The notes: generated from the sequence alone by a model not told the origin. Positions 43,312-53,270 are shown, counted from the first letter of the stretch. The stretch: DNA of 64,000 bases from Nocardia sp. NBC_00416 (GCF_036032445.1 NZ_CP107932.1:2978501-3042500), one strand, 5' to 3'. Numbers and translations are program-made.

Positions 43312-44781
43312 TCATCGACCGGTGAGCCGGGCCAGCTCTTGCCGCTGGATCTCGGCGCGCCGGACCTTGCCGGCCGCGTCCCGCAACGGCTGGTCGACGA
43401 ACCGGACGGAACGCGGAATCTTGTAGCGGACCAGGCGGGCCGTCACGAACTCGAGCAGTTCGTCGGCCGCCAGCTCACCGTCGGCCTGCACTACGGCGTG
43501 GACACGTTGCCCCAGGTCGTCGTCCGGTAGCCCGACGACCACGGTCGTCAGCACCCGGGGATGTTCCAGGACCGCGGCCTCGACTTCGGCGGGGTAGACG
43601 TTCGCGCCGCCGGAGTTGATCATGTCGACCCGGCGGTCACTGAGATACAGATAGCCGTCCTCGTCGAAGTAGCCCATATCGCCGATCGAGTCCCAGCCGT
43701 CCGGCAGCTCCCGGGTCGCGGACCCGACGTAGCGGTAGGAGGGCGGCGTTCCGTGCGGCCTGCGCAGCAGGATCTCGCCGATCTCGCCGGTGGGCAGCGG
43801 CTGGTTGTCCTCGCCCACGACGCGCATCTCACCACCGATCACCCGACCGACCGAGCCGGGATGTTCCAGCCACTCGGTTCCGCTGATCGAGGTGAACGCC
43901 ACCCCCTCGGTCCCGCCGTACCCCTCGTGGAGCCGTTCGCCGCCGAGCAGGTCGATCCAGCGCCGTTTCAACCAGGAAGGGCAGGGCGCGCCGGTATGGA
44001 ACACCCGGTCGAGCGAACTGAGATCGAACTCGCGGGACGTGGCATCGATGACCCGGATGATCCGGTGCATCATGGTCGGCACCACACTCAGCCAGTTCAC
44101 CCGGTACTTCTCGATGGCGGTGAGTGCCGCCTCGGCGTCGAATCGGGGCATGACCACGATGTGCTGCCCCAGATGCGAGCCCAGCATCGACCACGAGAAC
44201 GGAGCGTTGTGGTACAGCGGCCCCGGTACGAGTTGCACCTGATCCGGACGCATCTCGAACACCGACGCGGCGGCGGCGATATCGAAAGCGCCCGAGGTTC
44301 CCGACACGATCAGCTTCGGTGTGCCGGTACTGCCACCGGAGGTCGGCGCCTTCCAGGCCGGTGATATCCGGGACGGGAGCGCGCGGCCGCTCGTCGCCGC
44401 GCCGGGGTCGAAATCGGCGGGGACGGCGGTCCGGCCACCGGCGGCCGCCGCGCCGAACCCGACGACCAGCGCGGGTTGCGCCACCGCCAGCACCCGTTCG
44501 AGTTCGACGGCCGGCAGCCGGTACGAGAGCGGTTGCGGAATCGCGCCGAGCTTCCAGATCGCATAGCAGGACTCGTAGATCTCGATGCCGTTCGGCAGAC
44601 CGACACTGACGAAATCTCCTGGGCCCACACCGAGATCGGCGTAGGCGCGGGCCAGCTGGTTGGCCCGGTATTCCAGGTCGGCGAAGGTGACGGTCCGGTC
44701 CCCGCAGGTCACCGCGGGAGCAGTGGGCCGGGTCGCGGCGAAATGGGTGAGCAGATCACCGATCGGCCGTGGGTCGCTCAT
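43312..44781 (-). CDS. AMP-forming acyl-CoA synthetase
   Basis: Activates a carboxylic acid to its CoA thioester via an acyl-adenylate. ANL-family motifs: APTSGGSTGTPKLIVSG (phosphate loop), EGYGGTEGVAF, SIGDMGYFDEDGYLYLSDR and the hinge, NSGGANVYPAEVE; the C-terminal catalytic Lys lies in PLRDAAGKVRRAE. 489 residues from ATG 44779-44781, overlapping the esterase gene by four bases. With an esterase before and a crotonase after, the operon looks catabolic: ester cleavage, CoA activation, then a hydration or ring step. Substrate unknown. Confidence 0.9.
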   Translation of the reverse strand: MSDPRPIGDLLTHFAATRPTAPAVTCGDRTVTFADLEYRANQLARAYADLGVGPGDFVSVGLPNGIEIYESCYAIWKLGAIPQPLSYRLPAVELERVLAVAQPALVVGFGAAAAGGRTAVPADFDPGAATSGRALPSRISPAWKAPTSGGSTGTPKLIVSGTSGAFDIAAAASVFEMRPDQVQLVPGPLYHNAPFSWSMLGSHLGQHIVVMPRFDAEAALTAIEKYRVNWLSVVPTMMHRIIRVIDATSREFDLSSLDRVFHTGAPCPSWLKRRWIDLLGGERLHEGYGGTEGVAFTSISGTEWLEHPGSVGRVIGGEMRVVGEDNQPLPTGEIGEILLRRPHGTPPSYRYVGSATRELPDGWDSIGDMGYFDEDGYLYLSDRRVDMINSGGANVYPAEVEAAVLEHPRVLTTVVVGLPDDDLGQRVHAVVQADGELAADELLEFVTARLVRYKIPRSVRFVDQPLRDAAGKVRRAEIQRQELARLTGR

Positions 44782-46352
44782 ACCGATTCCGCCTCTCGAT
44801 CGGGAAGCGCCGGCTGCCCACCGGACGCCGGATCGCGCCACTGTGCGAGTTCGTGACCACTCGGGTCGCGGACGACGCGGTGCGCGGCCGCGAATTCGAG
44901 GACCGGGCGGGTTCGGCTGTCGTAGGCGGGCCACTCCGGGAGATCGTCATGGCCGGGATTCCCGGTGGCGATGAACGACACCCACGCCCGATGTATGTCA
45001 TCGGCCAGGCGCTGCGGCGCCTCGGCGCCGGTCAGCGCCTCACCCATCGGGGTGCGCAACGCGTCGAAAACGAACGGGAGCTCGACCCCGTGCGCGGCCC
45101 CGACCGCCCCGCCGAACGCGGCGGAGGGCCACGAGAACCGGTAGCCGAAAGTGCGGCCCGGATTGTGGTCGGCATGGGCATCGGCCAGCAGTGTCGAACC
45201 CACCCGGTAGGAGCGGTCGGTTTCCAGCGCCGCGAGCAGGTCGACCTTCGAAGCGTCCGGCCGGTCCTCGGCGTAGACGGCGAGCGCCTCGCCGCCGCGC
45301 CCCGGGAAGGTCGCCTCGAACACGGCGTCCACGGTGGCGTCGTCGACCGTCATCATTCCCAGCGCGAAGACGATGCGGAACTCGTCGTGGTTCGTGCCGA
45401 TCAGCAGATCCACTTCCGCCAGCCGGCCGTCTCGCCCCGCCGCCACCGGTCGCTGGGGAACTACCGGGCCGCCGACGATGGGCATCAACGGGTTCATCAG
45501 CGCCGCGATCTCGGGCCCGAACCGTTCGGCGTCCCGGCCGGCGACATCGGCGAAGAGTTCGGCCAGGACCGCCGACACCCGTTCCGGGTCCTGTTCGCGC
45601 ACCGCGCGCAGGGCCTCGATATCGCCCTCGTCCACACCGAGCCGCGTCTGCAACTCCCGCCTGATGATCCGGCCGGATTCCGGCGACAACAGCGGTTCGG
45701 GGTATGCGCTCTGCGCGATGGCGCGGGCGAACAGGCCCCGAGCGGGCGGGGCGGCGAGCAGCGCGCAGACCGCGGTCGCGCCGGCCGACTGGCCGGCGAT
45801 CGTGACCGCCGCGGGATCGCCGCCGAACGCGGCGATGTTCTCCCGCACCCAGTGCAGCGCCGCGATCTGATCGAGGGTGCCGTAATTGCCGCCGGCGGGA
45901 TCCCCGTCGAGATAGAGGTAGCCGTCCAGGCCCAGCCGATAGTTGACGGTCACCACGACGATGCCGGAACGCGCGAAAGCGGCCCGGTCGATCAACTGGT
46001 CCCCGCTGCCGCCGAAGAGGAAGGCGCCCCCGTGGATCCATACGAGCACGGGCAGGCCTTCGGCCGCCGGGTCCGGGGTCCACACATTGAGGGACAGGCA
46101 GTCCTCGCCGGTGGGATGGTTCGCGCCGAAGAGTTCCCCGGCGAGGCCGTCCGGACGAGGTTGCGGTGCGGCCGGCCCGTACGCCACGGCCGTCCGCTCA
46201 CCCTCCCACGGATCGGGCGGCACCGGACCGGCAAACCGCAGCGCACCGACCGGGGCCTTGGCGTAGGGGATGCCGCGGAAAACGGCCACACCCTCTTCGA
46301 TCGTCCCGCGGACCTGCCCGTACGTCGTCGACGCCACTGTCTTCTTCGCCAT
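44778..46352 (-). CDS. Type B carboxylesterase
   Basis: 524 residues, alpha/beta-hydrolase. Nucleophile Ser in TIAGQSAGATAV, oxyanion HGGAFLFGGSG, early GEDCLSLNVWTP with the disulfide-type pattern, and catalytic His in GAAHGVELPFVF; an acidic residue lies in GTNHDEFRI. No signal peptide, so cytoplasmic. First gene of the leftward operon with the acyl-CoA synthetase and crotonase; the divergent LuxR-type gene is the obvious candidate regulator. Confidence 0.92.
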   Translation of the reverse strand: MAKKTVASTTYGQVRGTIEEGVAVFRGIPYAKAPVGALRFAGPVPPDPWEGERTAVAYGPAAPQPRPDGLAGELFGANHPTGEDCLSLNVWTPDPAAEGLPVLVWIHGGAFLFGGSGDQLIDRAAFARSGIVVVTVNYRLGLDGYLYLDGDPAGGNYGTLDQIAALHWVRENIAAFGGDPAAVTIAGQSAGATAVCALLAAPPARGLFARAIAQSAYPEPLLSPESGRIIRRELQTRLGVDEGDIEALRAVREQDPERVSAVLAELFADVAGRDAERFGPEIAALMNPLMPIVGGPVVPQRPVAAGRDGRLAEVDLLIGTNHDEFRIVFALGMMTVDDATVDAVFEATFPGRGGEALAVYAEDRPDASKVDLLAALETDRSYRVGSTLLADAHADHNPGRTFGYRFSWPSAAFGGAVGAAHGVELPFVFDALRTPMGEALTGAEAPQRLADDIHRAWVSFIATGNPGHDDLPEWPAYDSRTRPVLEFAAAHRVVRDPSGHELAQWRDPASGGQPALPDREAESV

Positions 46353-46556
46353 TGCAACCTCCAGAAGTTCCCGGTGGAATCATCCGCCCGCGACGAACGG
46401 GCAACATAGAGGGAGCCCCCCGGCACCTAACGTCGGCACGCCCCTGGCCGTGACGCCGTACCGACGCGCGCCGCGGCGACGGCGACCGCCGCCCGGATCC
46501 CTCCCGGACAGACCGGAGCAGGCGTAGCTTCGTCGCACAGAGTGAGGAGAAGTTCG
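46353..46556. promoter_or_regulatory. Divergent promoter region, esterase operon / LuxR gene
   Basis: About 200 bases between divergent starts. AGGAG lies seven bases before the TTG start of the LuxR gene. I see no convincing palindrome, so the operator is not assigned. Confidence 0.4.
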
Positions 46557-49382
46557 TTGACGATTCACCAGCGCGGAACCGTCGCGCTCGATGTCGACGC
46601 GGTACCGCTGATCGGCCGCGCGGACGAACTCGCGATATTCGACCGGCTCGTCGGCGACCCCCAGGACCCCGCCGGTCGCGCGATCGTCCTCAGCGGCGAG
46701 GCGGGCATCGGAAAGTCTCGCCTGCTCACGCAGGGGCTCGCGACATTGGCGGCCGCGGGCTGGATCGTTTTCGATGTGCGCACCGACGAACTCGACCACC
46801 TGGTCCCCTATGCCGGACTGCGTCACGCGATCGCCGGGCAGCAGGCCCGGCTGGCGGGGGAATCCGCCGAGCTCGCCGCGGAGCTGCTGCGGGTGCTCGA
46901 CGTCGCCACCGCGCATCCGACGGAATCGGTGCGATCCACGGCGGCCCGTTTCTTCTCCGCGCTGACCGAGCGGCAGCCCGTCGTGCTGGCCTTCGACGAA
47001 CTCGCCCGGGCGGACGTCGACACCGTCGTGCTGGTGGCGGCGCTGCTGCGCCGAGGCGAGGCGCATGCCGTGGTGCTGGTGGGCAATCTCCGCCGCCGCG
47101 ACGACGACACCCCGGCCGCCGTCACCGCACTGCTGGAGCGCGCGGCGCGCGAAAAACGCGTCAGCGAGCTCGAACTCGGCCCCCTGTCGGAGGAGGCGGT
47201 CGCCGAACTCGTCGACACCGTCGTCGGCGACAGCCCACGGCTCACCGGCCTACTCGACTCCGTTCATCGTCTCAGCGCGGGCAATCCCCTGTTCGCCCTG
47301 CAGACCGTGCTCAACTTCTCCGACGCCGACGCGCTCGACGAGCCGACAGACGGCGCGGCCGATATCGCGTTCCCGGAAGCTCGGCGTCGCGTCTTCCTGC
47401 ACCGGGTGCTGCGGGTCGGCGCGCAACCGCGGGCGCTGGCGCGGGCCGTGGCGCTACTCGGCGTGGTCGGGCCCGGGCGGGTGGAACTCGCCGCCGAACT
47501 GGCCGGTCTCTCGCCCGAGCAGACCGATGTCGCCTTCGACACCCTGGTGGACCGGGGCATACTGCGGCTGCGAGACGGCAACGGCTACCGCGTCGGTCAC
47601 GAGCTCGTGCGCGAGGCTCTCTATCAGGAGATCGGCCCCGCCACCCGGTGGCGCTGGCATCGCACGGTCGCCGAACGGCTGGCGACGCTGCCCTCTTCGC
47701 CCGCGGTCGATCTGGAAGTGGCCGACCATATTCGTCACGTCGCGGAGGTGGGCGACGCGGCGGCCGTCGAGATGCTGACCCGCGCGGCGGAGCGGGCCTG
47801 CGACTCGGCCCCGCAGTCGTCGATCTCGTGGTATCGCACCGCGCTCGATCTGGTGCCGGTGCAGGACCCACGCCATCCACGCCTGCTCGCCCGGCTGGCC
47901 CGCGCACTACTTCTCGCCGGGCGGCCGGACGAGGCGGTCGCGGCGGGCCGGCGCACGTTGGCGACCATGCCGGCGGGGCCCGCCCGCGCCCGGCTGGTGA
48001 CGCAGGTGGTCGACGGCATGATCCTCACGGGCGATATGAACAGGGCCGCCGATATCGTGGACGCCGAACTTCCCCTAGCCTCGGGGAGTGTCGGTTTCCT
48101 GGCCAAGGTGGCCCATATCCACATGGGTGTCGGCCGCACCGAGGAAGCACTGGATCGCGCCCGATTCGTCCAGCAGCAGCTGTCCTCGCTCCCGGCGCAC
48201 GAGCAGATCGTCGCGCTGGGCGACCTCATGCGGATGCGTTTCGTCCAGCGCCGAGTCGACGAGCTGGGACACCTGTGCGCCATGATGGAGTCCGTCGCGC
48301 TGGAGGCCGCGCCCTCGCACCGGCTCGCGGCCTACGCCGTCGTCGCCTACGCGTATGCCGGGACGGGCGAGACCCGCCTCGCCTCGGCTGCCATCGGACG
48401 TGCGCAGCAGGTTCTCGCCGGCGTCGGCTGGACCCTGTACAAAAACGATCTGGCCGCGGCGCAGGTGCAGAACGCGATGAATCTCGGCGACTGGTCCTCG
48501 GCCCTGTCGATCGTCGAATCGACGACCCACGACCTCGAGTCGTCGGCGTCCCGGATGCACCTGGGAGTACTGCGGACCGTCGAGATCGAGGTGCTCGCGC
48601 AACGCGGCGATTGGGCCGCGGCGCGGCGGGCCGCCGAGCAGCCGCTGTCCGGCGATCCGCACTGTGACGCGATCCAGGTCTGGGCGCGCGCGGGATTCCA
48701 TCTCCTGAGCAATGACCTGCAGACCGCGCGCACCGAACTCGAACATCGCCTCGACCGGCCGACCCTGCCGAACTGGGTGCGCGCACTGCTGCTCAGCCGG
48801 CTCGCCGACACCGAGATCGAGGCAGGGCGTCTCGGCCTCGCGGCGGATCTCATGGCCGATCCGCTCCGGCACGGTCACGATCTCGTCGACCATCCGACCT
48901 ACGTCGCCATCCGACTGGCCTACGGACGAGCGACCGGAGATATCGCCGCGCTGACCGAGGCATTGGACGTCGCGGACCAGCACGCGCTCGCCTTGCAGCG
49001 TGGGCAGGTGCGGCTCGCGTTGGGCACCCTCGATACGGACCCGGCGGCCAACCTGACCGAAGCGGCGCGAATCTTCCAGACCCTCGGCGCGGCGCCCTGG
49101 CGACAGCGCGCCGTCGCCGAGCTGCGCCACCGTGGGCTTCGGCTACCGAGACAGCGCGCCCGGCCCAGCGGACTGTCCGAGACCGAGGAACAGGTGGTGC
49201 GCCTGGTCCACCAGCGGTTCACGAACCGCGAGATCGCCTCCGCCGTCTTCCTCAGCGTGAAAACGGTGGAGGCCTATCTCAGCCGCATCTATGTCAAGAC
49301 CGGGTGCGCGAACCGGATCGAACTCGCGCGCGCCGTCGACTCCGGGCTGCTGGGACTCACGAACCCCGGCCGGCCCGGGTAA
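46557..49382 (+). CDS. Large LuxR-family (LAL) ATPase regulator
   Basis: LAL regulators combine an N-terminal ATPase with a C-terminal LuxR helix-turn-helix and usually activate catabolic or secondary-metabolism genes. Here: VPLIGRADELAIFDRL, Walker A GEAGIGKSRLL at about residue 50, Walker B VVLAFDELARADVDT, long TPR-like helical middle, and an HTH near the end (LSETEEQVVRLVHQRFTNRE, then SVKTVEAYLSRIY). 941 residues from TTG 46557, chosen because AGGAG is seven bases upstream; a GTG five codons earlier has no site. Diverges from the esterase operon. Confidence 0.9.
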   Translation: MTIHQRGTVALDVDAVPLIGRADELAIFDRLVGDPQDPAGRAIVLSGEAGIGKSRLLTQGLATLAAAGWIVFDVRTDELDHLVPYAGLRHAIAGQQARLAGESAELAAELLRVLDVATAHPTESVRSTAARFFSALTERQPVVLAFDELARADVDTVVLVAALLRRGEAHAVVLVGNLRRRDDDTPAAVTALLERAAREKRVSELELGPLSEEAVAELVDTVVGDSPRLTGLLDSVHRLSAGNPLFALQTVLNFSDADALDEPTDGAADIAFPEARRRVFLHRVLRVGAQPRALARAVALLGVVGPGRVELAAELAGLSPEQTDVAFDTLVDRGILRLRDGNGYRVGHELVREALYQEIGPATRWRWHRTVAERLATLPSSPAVDLEVADHIRHVAEVGDAAAVEMLTRAAERACDSAPQSSISWYRTALDLVPVQDPRHPRLLARLARALLLAGRPDEAVAAGRRTLATMPAGPARARLVTQVVDGMILTGDMNRAADIVDAELPLASGSVGFLAKVAHIHMGVGRTEEALDRARFVQQQLSSLPAHEQIVALGDLMRMRFVQRRVDELGHLCAMMESVALEAAPSHRLAAYAVVAYAYAGTGETRLASAAIGRAQQVLAGVGWTLYKNDLAAAQVQNAMNLGDWSSALSIVESTTHDLESSASRMHLGVLRTVEIEVLAQRGDWAAARRAAEQPLSGDPHCDAIQVWARAGFHLLSNDLQTARTELEHRLDRPTLPNWVRALLLSRLADTEIEAGRLGLAADLMADPLRHGHDLVDHPTYVAIRLAYGRATGDIAALTEALDVADQHALALQRGQVRLALGTLDTDPAANLTEAARIFQTLGAAPWRQRAVAELRHRGLRLPRQRARPSGLSETEEQVVRLVHQRFTNREIASAVFLSVKTVEAYLSRIYVKTGCANRIELARAVDSGLLGLTNPGRPG

Positions 49383-49409
49383 CTCGCCGGGCCCGGTTCG
49401 TCGCTCGCG

Positions 49410-50285
49410 CTACGGGCGCCGGACGGGATCCGTGGCGCGCGCACTCGGTCCGAACACCTCGTCCAGCGCGCCGGTCAACGGAAGCGCGGGACCGATTGCC
49501 GCACCGAGACATTCGTGTGCCATGCCGAAGGCGATCTCCTTGACGAACAGCTCACGCCACGGCTGGACGAGCGTCGCGCGGGCGAGTCGCCGTTGCACTC
49601 GGCTCTTGGTCATGAACACGGACTCCGCGAGCGTCCAGGCCCGTTCCAGAACCTGGTCGGGCGGCAGCACCTCACCGACCAGACCCAGACGCAACGCTTC
49701 CTCCGCCCCGATCTGCTGGCCGGTGTAGAGGAAGTAGCGACCGCGGTTGTGACCGAGCAGCTCCCGGAACACGGTGTGCACGCCGTCGCCCGGCACGATG
49801 CCCATCAGATTCCAGTGGCCGTCGGAGAACACCGTAGTGTCCGAACACAGGACGATATCGTTGAGCAGCGCGAGTTCGGCGTGCGTCGCAACGGGCCCGT
49901 TGACCGCGCTGATGACCGGGACGTGCAGACCGAGCAGGGCCAGCGGTTCGCGGGTCTGGTCACGGTAGGTCAGGTCGTAGCCGGTGCTCTCGTCGTCCCA
50001 GCGCTCGAGCATGCCCCGGCCGACGTATTCCTCGGTATCGAGTGCCGCGTTGAACGAGTCCCCGGTCCCGGTGAGGATGACCACCTCGACGTCCTCGTCG
50101 TGATCGATCGCCTGGAACAGCGGGATGAGCATGCGATGCGGGCCGCCTCCCCATCGGAGCGGCCCGTCGTCGGTATGCATGCGCACCTCCAGGATCCCGT
50201 GCTCGAGCCGCAGCTTGAAGAACTGCTCGAACAGCGGGCCGTAATCGTCCAGGTGGGTGCGGAAGAGCGTGTCGAATGTGGTCAT
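49410..50285 (-). CDS. Crotonase-superfamily hydrolase, 6-oxocamphor-hydrolase-like
   Basis: 291 residues. The phrases AVNGPVATHAELALLNDIVL, GIVPGDGVHTVF and GHNRGRYFLYTGQQIGAEEA recall 6-oxocamphor hydrolase, which cleaves the C-C bond of a cyclic beta-diketone; this comparison is from memory. The Asp of VPGDG and the His that follows are kept, while the CoA-binding features of true hydratases are weak. Start ATG 50283-50285. It converges with the LuxR gene. An enoyl-CoA hydratase role remains possible. Confidence 0.75.
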   Translation of the reverse strand: MTTFDTLFRTHLDDYGPLFEQFFKLRLEHGILEVRMHTDDGPLRWGGGPHRMLIPLFQAIDHDEDVEVVILTGTGDSFNAALDTEEYVGRGMLERWDDESTGYDLTYRDQTREPLALLGLHVPVISAVNGPVATHAELALLNDIVLCSDTTVFSDGHWNLMGIVPGDGVHTVFRELLGHNRGRYFLYTGQQIGAEEALRLGLVGEVLPPDQVLERAWTLAESVFMTKSRVQRRLARATLVQPWRELFVKEIAFGMAHECLGAAIGPALPLTGALDEVFGPSARATDPVRRP

Positions 50286-50438
50286 GGCGGTGCTCCTGTC
50301 CTCCGAAACCCGGCGACGCGGCGATCCGCGGCGTACACCGGCTCGCATCAGCGTGGGTTCGGCCGCCTGTTTCGCACAGTGGGGAACAACCCCAGAGATA
50401 GCCGGGCGGTCACTCGTACCGCCACGGGATCACCGTGT

Positions 50439-51281
50439 TCACTCGCGAATGGCGAGAACCTCGCCCACACCGGGATCGCTTCCCGGGCCGACCCGGCCGT
50501 AGGGCGCGACCAGGTCGTCCCAGGCGCGGAACGTGGTGCGCCAACCGTGCCCGGCGAACCAGGATTCCGCGTCCGGGCCGAGCCCGTTGACCGGCCGCGC
50601 ACCGGGCCCGCCGTCGGACACCAGGTCCCGTAGCGCGCGATATCGGGGCTCCGCGTTCTCGGTGTGAAACCGCCCGATGCCGAACCCGCTCCCCGGCGCC
50701 GACACGTCGGTCACCGTGGCGGCCACCTTGTACGCGTCGTCGCGCGAGAGGTACCCGAGAACGCCTTCGTCGACCCACCGGGTGGGTAGATCGGGGCGGA
50801 AGCCCTGGTCCAGGAGGGCCTGCGCCCAGTCGCCGCACAGGTCCGCCGCGACCACCCGGCGCGCACACACCGGCCGCGCCTGTTGCGCGGACAGGACCGG
50901 CTCCTTGAATGCGAAGAGTTCGGGCAGATCGACCTCGAAGAACGCGGTGCCGGCAGGTAGCCCGAGCCGGAAGGCCCGGGTGTCCAGACCCGCGCCGAGC
51001 AGCACGATCTGACGGCTGCCCGCGGCGGTGGCCTCCTGGATGTGGTCGTCGACGAGTTTGACCGCGAGAGAACGGCCTTCGTAGAACTGATCGGCCAGGG
51101 CCTCGAAGCGCGCCCAGCGGTCGTCGTCGAAACCTGCGCGCGCGGCCGCGACGAACGCCTCGGCGAGCGGGTCCTCGTACAGCCGGTCCGGCCGGTGGGT
51201 TTCGCGAACGCGGATGAGCGCCACTCCGATCGCGGTCATCGCCACGCCCGCGGTCGGTACCGGCGCAGATGATTCGGTCAT
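50439..51281 (-). CDS. SAM-dependent methyltransferase, LCMT/PPM1-like
   Basis: 280 residues of the leucine-carboxyl-methyltransferase-like family that is greatly expanded in mycobacteria and Nocardia. SAM motif QIVLLGAGLDTRAFRL, acidic loop EVDLPELFAFKEPVL and ADLCGDWAQAL; TRWVDEGVLGYL is the family post-motif. ATG 51279-51281 with GGGGAG six bases upstream. Diverges from a TetR gene across a palindrome, so probably that regulator's target. Substrate unknown. Confidence 0.88.
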   Translation of the reverse strand: MTESSAPVPTAGVAMTAIGVALIRVRETHRPDRLYEDPLAEAFVAAARAGFDDDRWARFEALADQFYEGRSLAVKLVDDHIQEATAAGSRQIVLLGAGLDTRAFRLGLPAGTAFFEVDLPELFAFKEPVLSAQQARPVCARRVVAADLCGDWAQALLDQGFRPDLPTRWVDEGVLGYLSRDDAYKVAATVTDVSAPGSGFGIGRFHTENAEPRYRALRDLVSDGGPGARPVNGLGPDAESWFAGHGWRTTFRAWDDLVAPYGRVGPGSDPGVGEVLAIRE

Positions 51282-51306
51282 CGACAACTCCCCATGGTCA
51301 AAACTT

Positions 51307-51324
51307 ACTTGCCGACCGGCTAGT
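51307..51324. promoter_or_regulatory. TetR-type operator
   Basis: ACTTGCCGACCGGCTAGT is a palindrome at most positions (half-site ACTWGCCG) centred in the 107-base gap between the divergent methyltransferase and tetR genes. Confidence 0.75.
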
Positions 51325-51388
51325 TACCGGTTCCTCCCGAGACGCTAGGCTCCCTGCGACGGACCGTCAACCAGGAGGAGTGACAGCC

Positions 51389-51952
51389 GTGGGCGCTCGG
51401 CGCAGTGATACCCGTGACCGCATTCGCGAAGTCGCGATGGAACTGTTCGCCGAACAGGGCTACGAGAAGACCTCATTGCGGCAGATCGCCGAGCGGCTCG
51501 AGGTCACCAAGGCGGCGCTCTACTACCACTTCCGCACCAAGGAAGACATCGTCGCCAGCCTCTCCGACGATGTGCGGCGCGGGGTGGACGAGCTCATCAC
51601 CTGGGCCGCGAGCACTCCCGCGGGCCCGGACCGCGCCGCGGAGATCCTCGACCGCTACGGCGCCCTGCTGCACAGCACCGGTCGGCAGATGGTGCGTTTC
51701 ATGCACGAGAACCAACCGGCATTCCGCGAGCTCGGTTTCGGCGTCAGCCTCCGCTACCAGTTCCGCGTACTCGCGGATCTGATGACCGACCCCGGCCACG
51801 CCCCGCTCGACGTCTTCCACGCCCGCCAGGCGCTACTGGCGATCAGCTGGAGTACGGCCATGATGGGCGACCTCGACCTCTCCGACGACGAATGCCACCG
51901 CGCCGCGATCGAGATCGCCCACGGCATACTGCGCGGCGGCCGGCGGGATTGA
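51389..51952 (+). CDS. TetR-family transcriptional regulator
   Basis: 187 residues from GTG 51389; AGGAGGAG lies about nine bases upstream. N-terminal HTH: TRDRIREVAMELFAEQGYEK, TSLRQIAERLEVTKAALYYH. The all-helical C-terminus binds an unknown ligand. The palindrome in the shared promoter gap points to control of itself and the divergent methyltransferase gene. Confidence 0.9.
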   Translation: MGARRSDTRDRIREVAMELFAEQGYEKTSLRQIAERLEVTKAALYYHFRTKEDIVASLSDDVRRGVDELITWAASTPAGPDRAAEILDRYGALLHSTGRQMVRFMHENQPAFRELGFGVSLRYQFRVLADLMTDPGHAPLDVFHARQALLAISWSTAMMGDLDLSDDECHRAAIEIAHGILRGGRRD

Positions 51953-52062
51953 CGTTCGCGCCGGTGTCCACCCGTGTCCGGCGCCCACCGAGCGCCGCAC
52001 CGGCGAAATCTGGTCGGCGATACCGGCCGGCGCGCAGGTACCGCAGGCGCACCGCGCACCGG

Positions 52063-53100
52063 TCAAGGTTCGAGTGGATTGTTCCGGCTGACGATCAGCG
52101 GGTCCGACGCCGTGAACGGCAACTCGGGCAACTCGTCGAGGGCGACGCCGAAGGTGGCCGCGAGTACCCGGCGCGAATAGGCGCTCACCGACGCGCGGTA
52201 GCCGATATCGGCCGGGGTCGGCTGGTCGAAGAAGATCAGCAGGTGGATCCGCGGCGAGTCGACGACCTCGATGTGATGCGGGTAGGCGCGGGGGACGAAG
52301 TACACCTCGCCCGCGTGCACGGTGTAGGTGTCCAGCGTCCCGTCCGGATCCATGATCGTCATCCGCGCCGAACCCTCGTGGACGTAGCCCATCTCGGCGG
52401 TGACGGGATGCCAGTGCGGTTCGCGCATACCGTCTTCGCGCACCCGCAGTGAGTACATCGAGATATCGCGCAGGGCCGGCCAGAACTGTTCGCGGGCGGT
52501 GCGCGCGGAGCCGACCGGTGAGTCCACCGGCGCCGCCATCGCCTCGAGGGCGAAGTGGTGCGGGTCGCCGAAGTGCGCGCCGGAGGGAAACTCGGGTTCA
52601 CCCTCGCGCCGCACGACCAACCGCGCGGTGGTGCTGCGGCGGATATCGGCGAAGTCCGCGGCGGGCAGGTCGTAGGTATTGCCCAGTACCGAATCGGTCA
52701 TGGCGCCGAGGGCGGCGCCGAGCCCGAAGTCCTCGGGCCGTTCGTGGCGGAAGGCCAGGATGAACTCGGCGTCATCGGCGCCGACATTCTCGACATGGTG
52801 CAGAGCGCCGGAGTCGATGTGGAACATCTCGCCGGCCGAGACGAGGAACGAGGAGAAGTGGCCGCCGCTGTCCAGCACCGACACCAGCGCCGCACCGGCC
52901 GTGCAGTAGGTGAGCTCGGTGGCGTTCGCATGCCAGTGCGGTTCGCGGATCGCCCCGGGCGCCAGCGTGAGCCGTTTGATCGAGAGGCCGGACAAGATCG
53001 GGAAATTGTCGGCGGTGAGCCTGGTCAGTGCACCCAGTTCGCTGCGGTAGATCTCCTCGCCCTGCCACAACGAGGCGGTGTGGACCGATCGTTCGGGCAT
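52063..53100 (-). CDS. Bicupin, oxalate-decarboxylase-like
   Basis: 345 residues with two complete cupin metal sites: His55, His57, Glu62, His101 or His102 in the first, and His229, His231, Glu236, His275 or His276 in the second (EPHWHANATE and EPHWHPVTAE). The layout is that of manganese bicupins such as oxalate decarboxylase; whether the catalytic lid residues are present cannot be judged by eye. ATG 53098-53100 with GGGAGG upstream. No signal peptide. Stands alone, ending opposite the tetR gene. Confidence 0.85.
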   Translation of the reverse strand: MPERSVHTASLWQGEEIYRSELGALTRLTADNFPILSGLSIKRLTLAPGAIREPHWHANATELTYCTAGAALVSVLDSGGHFSSFLVSAGEMFHIDSGALHHVENVGADDAEFILAFRHERPEDFGLGAALGAMTDSVLGNTYDLPAADFADIRRSTTARLVVRREGEPEFPSGAHFGDPHHFALEAMAAPVDSPVGSARTAREQFWPALRDISMYSLRVREDGMREPHWHPVTAEMGYVHEGSARMTIMDPDGTLDTYTVHAGEVYFVPRAYPHHIEVVDSPRIHLLIFFDQPTPADIGYRASVSAYSRRVLAATFGVALDELPELPFTASDPLIVSRNNPLEP

Positions 53101-53234
53101 GGATCCTCCCTGATCGCAGGTGACCTCCTGTTCGATCATGGTCCCGCGCGTCCCGTCGAGAAACCAGCCCGGGAGGATCACGAACTCGCGGCCGGGAACA
53201 GGTACGACCTCGATCCGGCTCGCGACGGCCCAAT

Positions 53235-53250
53235 GGGAACATATGTTCGA
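53235..53250. promoter_or_regulatory. Likely SOS (LexA) box of alkB
   Basis: GGGAACATATGTTCGA matches the actinobacterial SOS box TCGAAC-N4-GTTCGA at 10 of 12 set positions; the right half is perfect. It ends eight bases before the candidate -10 of the DNA-repair gene alkB, where LexA would block transcription. Confidence 0.8.
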
Positions 53251-53258
53251 ATCACCCG

Positions 53259-53264
53259 TAGACT
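53259..53264 (+). promoter_or_regulatory. Candidate -10 (TAGACT), leaderless alkB
   Basis: TAGACT ends six bases before the ATG of alkB; no ribosome-binding site between. Confidence 0.55.
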
Positions 53265-53270
53265 GTCGCC

